From JBGPOS01 sp041488155 (GTDB lineage Bacteria > Chloroflexota > Dehalococcoidia > Tepidiformales > Tepidiformaceae), in NCBI GenBank assembly GCA_041488155.1, contig JBGPOS010000001.1:1-64000 (forward strand): a stretch of DNA of 64,000 nucleotides, in the 5' to 3' direction. Below are positions 60,760-64,000 of the stretch, piece by piece. The translations under genes were made by a program, and so were the position numbers. The notes under the pieces are model-generated. The model saw only the letters and a program-made list of their open reading frames with translations. It was not told where the DNA came from and did no database searches. The first letter of the stretch is position 1. The number at the start of each line of letters is the position of its first letter.

Positions 60760-61008
60760 CTACAGGAGGAAGGACATCGCCACAATAAAGGCGATGACTA
60801 CCACGCCGACGGCCGCGATGGTCAGCAAGTCGGTGTGGACGTAGCGGTAGTCGCGGGTGACGTGGTGCTCGCGGTGCCTGGCGGGGGTGCGGCGCTGACC
60901 GTGGGCGCTCTCGCCGGCCGCTGTGGCGGCGAGCGGCGCGGAGGGCCGAGGAAGTGCGGAGGGGGGCAGCGTGCGGCGCCTGGTACGGCGGGGCTGGCGG
61001 GCTGTCAT
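60760..61008 (-). CDS. Small tail-anchored membrane protein (82 aa)
   Basis: The ATG at 61008 is preceded by TAGGAT and a 7-nt gap, the leaderless geometry; an ATG at 61017 is also in frame. Residues 1-50 are basic and Pro/Arg-rich. DYRYVHTDLLTIAAVGVVVIAFIVAMSFLL forms a single C-terminal TM helix. I recall similar short proteins, basic with a Y-R-Y-V-x-x-D-L then a helix, in Chloroflexi. The function is unknown. Confidence 0.6.
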   Translation of the reverse strand: MTARQPRRTRRRTLPPSALPRPSAPLAATAAGESAHGQRRTPARHREHHVTRDYRYVHTDLLTIAAVGVVVIAFIVAMSFLL

Positions 61009-61067
61009 CGCTTTCATCCTACTTGTGGGCACAAGAACGGTACAGCGAGCGGGGGCGCTCGCAGAGC

Positions 61068-62030
61068 CTACAGCCGGGCGTCGGCGGGCGCGGGAAGGCG
61101 AACGAGGCGCTTCGTCACGACGTGGCAAACGACAGCGCAGCCGACGCCGGCCAGCAGGTCAAGGGCGTAGTGCTCGGCCAGATACATGAGGGAGAGCCCC
61201 ATCACCAGAGAGTAGGCGAGGAGCCAGGGGGCGAACTTCGGCTGGTGGTCGCGGGCCCAGAGGTAGATAGCGAAGGTCACGGCCATATGAATCGAAGGCA
61301 TGGCTGCGACGGAATTGGGTTCACCGAGCGAGGCGTAGAAGGTGCGATAGGTATCGGAATCTACTCTGCCACCGACGAAGTCCATGATGCGGAAGGCTTC
61401 GGGCAGTGCGCCGGCGCGGGCGGCTAGCCAGGGGGGCGTTGTGGGCACGAGAAAGAAGAGCAAGAGGCCGACATACATGGTGCTGACGACGAGCACTGCG
61501 TAGCGCGGAAAGAGGTCGCGGCGCCAGATGAAGATCAGGATCGCCGCAAGGTGGGGCATGACGAAGAAGGACCAGTGGACCTCGACGGCGAGGATGTCGA
61601 GCAACGACACGCGGTTGGGCGAAAAGAGGTTGTCCTGGAGCCAGACGACGGGATCGTTGCCGAAGAAAAGCAGCCTGTCGAGGCGGATAACGTACATGGT
61701 CTGCACGGGGATAGAGGTCTCATCGGCGTAGGAGCGGAGGAGGGTGTAGGCGAAGATGCCGCCGACGTAGGCGAACCACCAGCGGCGGGCGCGGGCGCGC
61801 CCAAGTTCGGGTAGCCAGACGAGCGTAGTAGCGCCGACGAGGGCGATTCCGACCCAGAGATGGTCCTGCCAGATTTTCGTGACGACGGTCGCGGTCATGG
61901 CAAGGAGAAGGGTCGTCTGGAGGGCGAGGAGGGCGGCGGCGAGTAAGCGCTGGCGAGCCGGCGGTCGATCGAGGGCGACAGAAATCGGGAGTCGCATGAA
62001 TCGACGCTCTTCGGGCCAGGGAATTCGCAT
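61068..62030 (-). CDS. PAP2-superfamily membrane enzyme (AUR1/inositolphosphotransferase-like)
   Basis: The protein has about 320 residues. Six or more TM helices are present. NSVAAMPSIHMAVTFAIYLWARDH near residue 240 supplies S-x-x-S-x-H, and YLAEHYALDLLAGVG gives the second PAP2 His and Asp. The arrangement is like AUR1-type phosphotransferases. The start at 62030 is chosen because TATTCT ends 7 nt before the ATG without an RBS; 61997 is the alternative. The longer reading to 62807 lies antisense to the flippase gene. It probably transfers or hydrolyses a lipid phosphate group. Confidence 0.78.
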   Translation of the reverse strand: MRIPWPEERRFMRLPISVALDRPPARQRLLAAALLALQTTLLLAMTATVVTKIWQDHLWVGIALVGATTLVWLPELGRARARRWWFAYVGGIFAYTLLRSYADETSIPVQTMYVIRLDRLLFFGNDPVVWLQDNLFSPNRVSLLDILAVEVHWSFFVMPHLAAILIFIWRRDLFPRYAVLVVSTMYVGLLLFFLVPTTPPWLAARAGALPEAFRIMDFVGGRVDSDTYRTFYASLGEPNSVAAMPSIHMAVTFAIYLWARDHQPKFAPWLLAYSLVMGLSLMYLAEHYALDLLAGVGCAVVCHVVTKRLVRLPAPADARL

Positions 62031-62127
62031 CGGGTAGAGAATAAAGCCCACGGACTGCTGACGGAAGACGAGAAGTGTGGCAGTCTTTGCGGGGGATCGG
62101 GCCGCATCGCGGCGGTCCGGACGGAAC

Positions 62128-63165
62128 ATGCGCCGATTTCTCGTTGGGCTCGCTTTCACTGCCGCCAGCGTTGCCCTGCTCGCAAGGGTCATCGACTGGT
62201 CTACGACTGCGGCCGTGCTTGAGCACGCAGACTTCAAGTTCATCGCCCTTGCGGTGACGTGCCTGGTGCTTTCGCTTGCGGCGAAGACGGCGCGCTGGCG
62301 GCTTCTTCTGCCATCGAGCTCGGCGGTGACAACGCCGCGGCTGTATCGCATCCTGCATATCAGCTTCTTGCTGAACAATGTGCTCCCGGCGCGCCTCGGG
62401 GACGTGGCGCGGATCGCCTTGACTTCGAAGCAACCGGGGATACGGTTCGGGCACGTCCTGTCGTCGCTGTTGACGGAGCGGCTGACGGATGCGGTCACGC
62501 TCATCACGTGCTTCGTGCTGGTGAGTCCGTTTCTGCCGATCCCGGATGCGTATCTCCCGTGGCTGCACACCGCGTGGGTTGCCGTGGCGACGCTTTTTGT
62601 GCTCGCGGTGCTTGTGACTGTGCTGCGACGACCGCTGGGGCGGATGGGCGGGCGCCTGGCTTCGAACAGGCACGTTCGGGGCAACCGGCGTCTGCGGGAC
62701 GAAGCGACGTCGTTTCGGGAGGGCTGGCGCCAGCTCTTCTCAAGAAAGCACGTACTTCGCATCTGGGGCTGGTCGGGGATGGCCTGGATCGGAGCGTTCG
62801 CGATCAACTACATGCTGATGCAGGCGCTGCGGATCGACGCACCGATGGCTGTGGCGGTGCTGCTCACCTGCACGACGAACCTTTCGATGCTGTTGCCTTC
62901 TTCGCCGGGCTACGTGGGGGTGTTCCACGCGGCCGCGACGCTTTCGCTGCTGCCCTTTGGGGTGGGGTCGAGCGAGGCTCTTGGCTTCGCGATCCTCGCT
63001 CACCTGGTCAACGTCCTGCCCGTGAGCCTGCTCGGGGCGGCCTTCCTCCTGCTCGGGCACGAGTCAATCAATCTGAGGCTCAGCCTGAGAGCAGCGCCGG
63101 CGAGCGAGACGGCCGGCGACGAGGGCGAGGCGCTCGCTGCGGCGGTACCGGGCCATGGGCAATGA
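62128..63165 (+). CDS. YbhN/UPF0104 (lysylphosphatidylglycerol synthase TM-like) flippase
   Basis: The protein has 345 residues from the ATG at 62128 (MRRFLVGLAFTAASVALLARV). About eight TM helices and the family motifs LLNNVLPARLGDVARIAL near residue 80, LLTERLTDAVTLI and the glycan/lipid flippase-like LLPSSPGYVGVFHAA near 270 are present. These proteins are thought to move lipids or lipid-linked sugars across the membrane. It is divergent from the PAP2 gene, suggesting shared lipid processing. It overlaps the selenoprotein gene start by 4 bp (ATGA). Confidence 0.85.
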   Translation: MRRFLVGLAFTAASVALLARVIDWSTTAAVLEHADFKFIALAVTCLVLSLAAKTARWRLLLPSSSAVTTPRLYRILHISFLLNNVLPARLGDVARIALTSKQPGIRFGHVLSSLLTERLTDAVTLITCFVLVSPFLPIPDAYLPWLHTAWVAVATLFVLAVLVTVLRRPLGRMGGRLASNRHVRGNRRLRDEATSFREGWRQLFSRKHVLRIWGWSGMAWIGAFAINYMLMQALRIDAPMAVAVLLTCTTNLSMLLPSSPGYVGVFHAAATLSLLPFGVGSSEALGFAILAHLVNVLPVSLLGAAFLLLGHESINLRLSLRAAPASETAGDEGEALAAAVPGHGQ

Positions 63166-63791
63166 CAGCTGAATCGTTGCTGCCGGCGCCGGTCTCGTTG
63201 ATCGTGATTTCGGACTTCGTCTGACCGTGGTGTTACATCGGCCTCGTTGAGGTCGAACGGTTGCAACGGGAGTACGCCGTCGAAGTCGAGTTCGCCCCGT
63301 TTCTACTGGACCCGACCACGCCGCCCGAGGGCAAGCCTCGGCGGCCTCAAACGCAGGCGAGCGACGGCCCGACGCCGATCGAGGCGAGGGGCGCGAGCCT
63401 TGGCATACGCTTCAGTCGAGGCCGGACCTGGAGCTCGAATTCGCACCTGGCGCTCGAAGCCGCGGAGTTCGCGGCCGGGCAAGGGCGTGCGATGGAGTTC
63501 CACCGGGCGATGTTTAAGGCGTACTTCGACGACCTTGAGGAGATTGGAGCGATCGAGACGATCGTCCGCGTGGGCGAGGGCGTGGGGCTCGACCCTGAGG
63601 GGCTGCGGGAGTCACTTGAGGGCGGCCAGTACCGGAAGCTCGTCGATGAGGGCATCCGGTGGTCACGAGAGATGGGTGTGAGCGGCGTGCCGACGTTCGT
63701 TTTCGACGAGAAGTACGGCGTCGTTGGGGCGCAGGACTACTCGGTGTTGGAATCGATGATGGAGAAGCTGGGTCACCAGCGGCGGGGCTGA
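63162..63791 (+). CDS. Predicted selenoprotein: DsbA/FrnE-family oxidoreductase with U-P-W-C active site
   Basis: The ATG at 63162 overlaps the flippase stop (ATGA). The frame reads MTAESLLPAPVSLIVISDFV, then TGA at 63222, then PWCYIGLVEVERLQ and on to a stop at 63791, giving 209 residues with the TGA as codon 21. FrnE and HCCA-isomerase-type DsbA proteins start with a strand ending S-D-x-V-C-P-W-C-Y-I-G, so TGA replaces exactly the first, reactive cysteine. The remainder is typical: FAPFLLDPTTPPEG, LALEAAEFAAGQGRAMEFHRAMFKAYF and GVSGVPTFVFDEKYGVVGAQ with the cis-Pro loop. A stem-loop with a G-starting loop follows the TGA. I infer selenocysteine insertion. A nonsense mutation is the alternative, but no second lesion is seen. 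Confidence 0.85.
63222..63260 (+). promoter_or_regulatory. SECIS-like element directly after the in-frame TGA
   Basis: After TGA (63222-63224), CCGT (63225-63228) can pair with ACGG (63257-63260). Inside, CGGCCTC (63239-63245) pairs fully with GAGGTCG (63249-63255, one G-U), closing a GTT loop at 63246-63248. Known bacterial SECIS elements need a G in the first two apical-loop positions about 16-37 nt after the UGA. Here the G is first in the loop, with 21 nt between. Confidence 0.7.
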
Positions 63792-63796
63792 GCCGG

Positions 63797-64000
63797 CTAG
63801 AGGTCCCCGACCAGGTCGCTGGCCTGGGTGCGGAGTTCGGCGCGAAAGTCGGGGTGAGCGATGCTGATGAGCTCCTGGGCCCGCTGCCGGTGGTTCTTGT
63901 CCATCAGCCTTGCGACGCCGAACTCGGTGATGACGGTGTCCGCGAGATAGCGCGGGATCGTGACCAGGGTGCCGGCTTCGTGGCGCGCCACCACTTTGGA
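63797..64000 (-). CDS. Acetyl-CoA hydrolase/transferase family protein, C-terminal part only
   Basis: The gene enters from the right edge, so the start is outside. The visible 68 residues end in ARHEAGTLVTIPRYLADTVITEFGVARLMDKNHRQRAQELISIAHPDFRAEL. This matches the C-terminal domain of acetyl-CoA hydrolase/4-hydroxybutyrate CoA-transferase proteins (V-T-E-x-G-V-A-x-L, A-L-I-x-I-A-H-P-x-F-R). It converges with the selenoprotein gene, with 5 bp between. Confidence 0.85.
   Translation of the reverse strand, partial: SKVVARHEAGTLVTIPRYLADTVITEFGVARLMDKNHRQRAQELISIAHPDFRAELRTQASDLVGDL

Noticed and set aside
63261..63791. Start of the DsbA/FrnE-like gene at 63261
   Set aside because: This would omit the first strand and the active-site motif and begin inside a conserved helix; reading the TGA through gives a complete protein.

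Overview
The window looks like chromosomal DNA of a high-GC, F420-using bacterium, most likely a Chloroflexota (Dehalococcoidia/Tepidiformia-like) lineage. This rests on gene content: several luciferase-like (LLM) oxidoreductases, an actinobacterial-style kinase/FHA/RodA/PBP set, a Flp pilin, RNase Y with YmdB, mixed RBS-led and apparently leaderless starts, and -10 boxes of TANNNT type. The phylum call is inference. No phage, IS element, integrase or CRISPR array was seen.

Layout. 1-8.5 kb: two divergent, paralogous giant FtsX-type ABC permeases and two MacB/LolD-type ATPases. 8.5-17.9 kb: an accessory metabolic region with a kinase-fold phosphotransferase and DUF6285 partner, an AttH/CrtC-like protein, a VOC protein, three LLM oxidoreductases, an alpha/beta hydrolase, DegV and an acetoacetate-decarboxylase-like protein. 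Two look-alike 15-bp palindromes lie upstream of genes here. 18-25.5 kb: a secreted CAP protein, Flp pilin, GDPD-like phosphodiesterase, O-methyltransferase, tRNA-Lys and tRNA-Leu, OppD/OppF-type ATPases, and a second LLM plus decarboxylase-like pair. 25.6-30.7 kb: Ser/Thr kinase, RodA, FhaB, FhaA and PBP (cell-wall growth and signalling). 30.7-42.5 kb: acyl-CoA dehydrogenase, methyltransferase-IlvC, NTF2-like, metallo-beta-lactamase, PepN, another LLM, a tandem GNAT and glycyl-tRNA synthetase, with four copies of a dispersed hairpin repeat.

42.9-54 kb: a cobalamin riboswitch and terminator precede an eleven-gene operon. It covers corrinoid uptake (btuF-btuC-btuD) and late cobalamin assembly (cobO, cobB, cobT, cobS, cbiB, cobD-type decarboxylase, cobQ, cobU), mostly joined by short stop/start overlaps. 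No corrin-ring synthesis gene is present. 54-60.2 kb: housekeeping genes recA (with an SOS-like box), recX, rny, ymdB, a PHP phosphoesterase and fabZ. 60.2-64 kb: small membrane proteins, a PAP2 enzyme, a YbhN-type flippase, a DsbA/FrnE-family gene and the end of a CoA-transferase gene.

The most striking observation is the DsbA/FrnE-family gene at 63162-63791. The codon for the first cysteine of its CPWC active site is an in-frame TGA. A stem-loop with a G-starting apical loop follows about 21 nt downstream, as expected for a bacterial SECIS. The ORF starts at an ATG overlapping the upstream stop codon and stays open on both sides of the TGA. I read it as a probable selenoprotein with a U-P-W-C active site, which ordinary gene calling would truncate to a 5'-shortened ORF.
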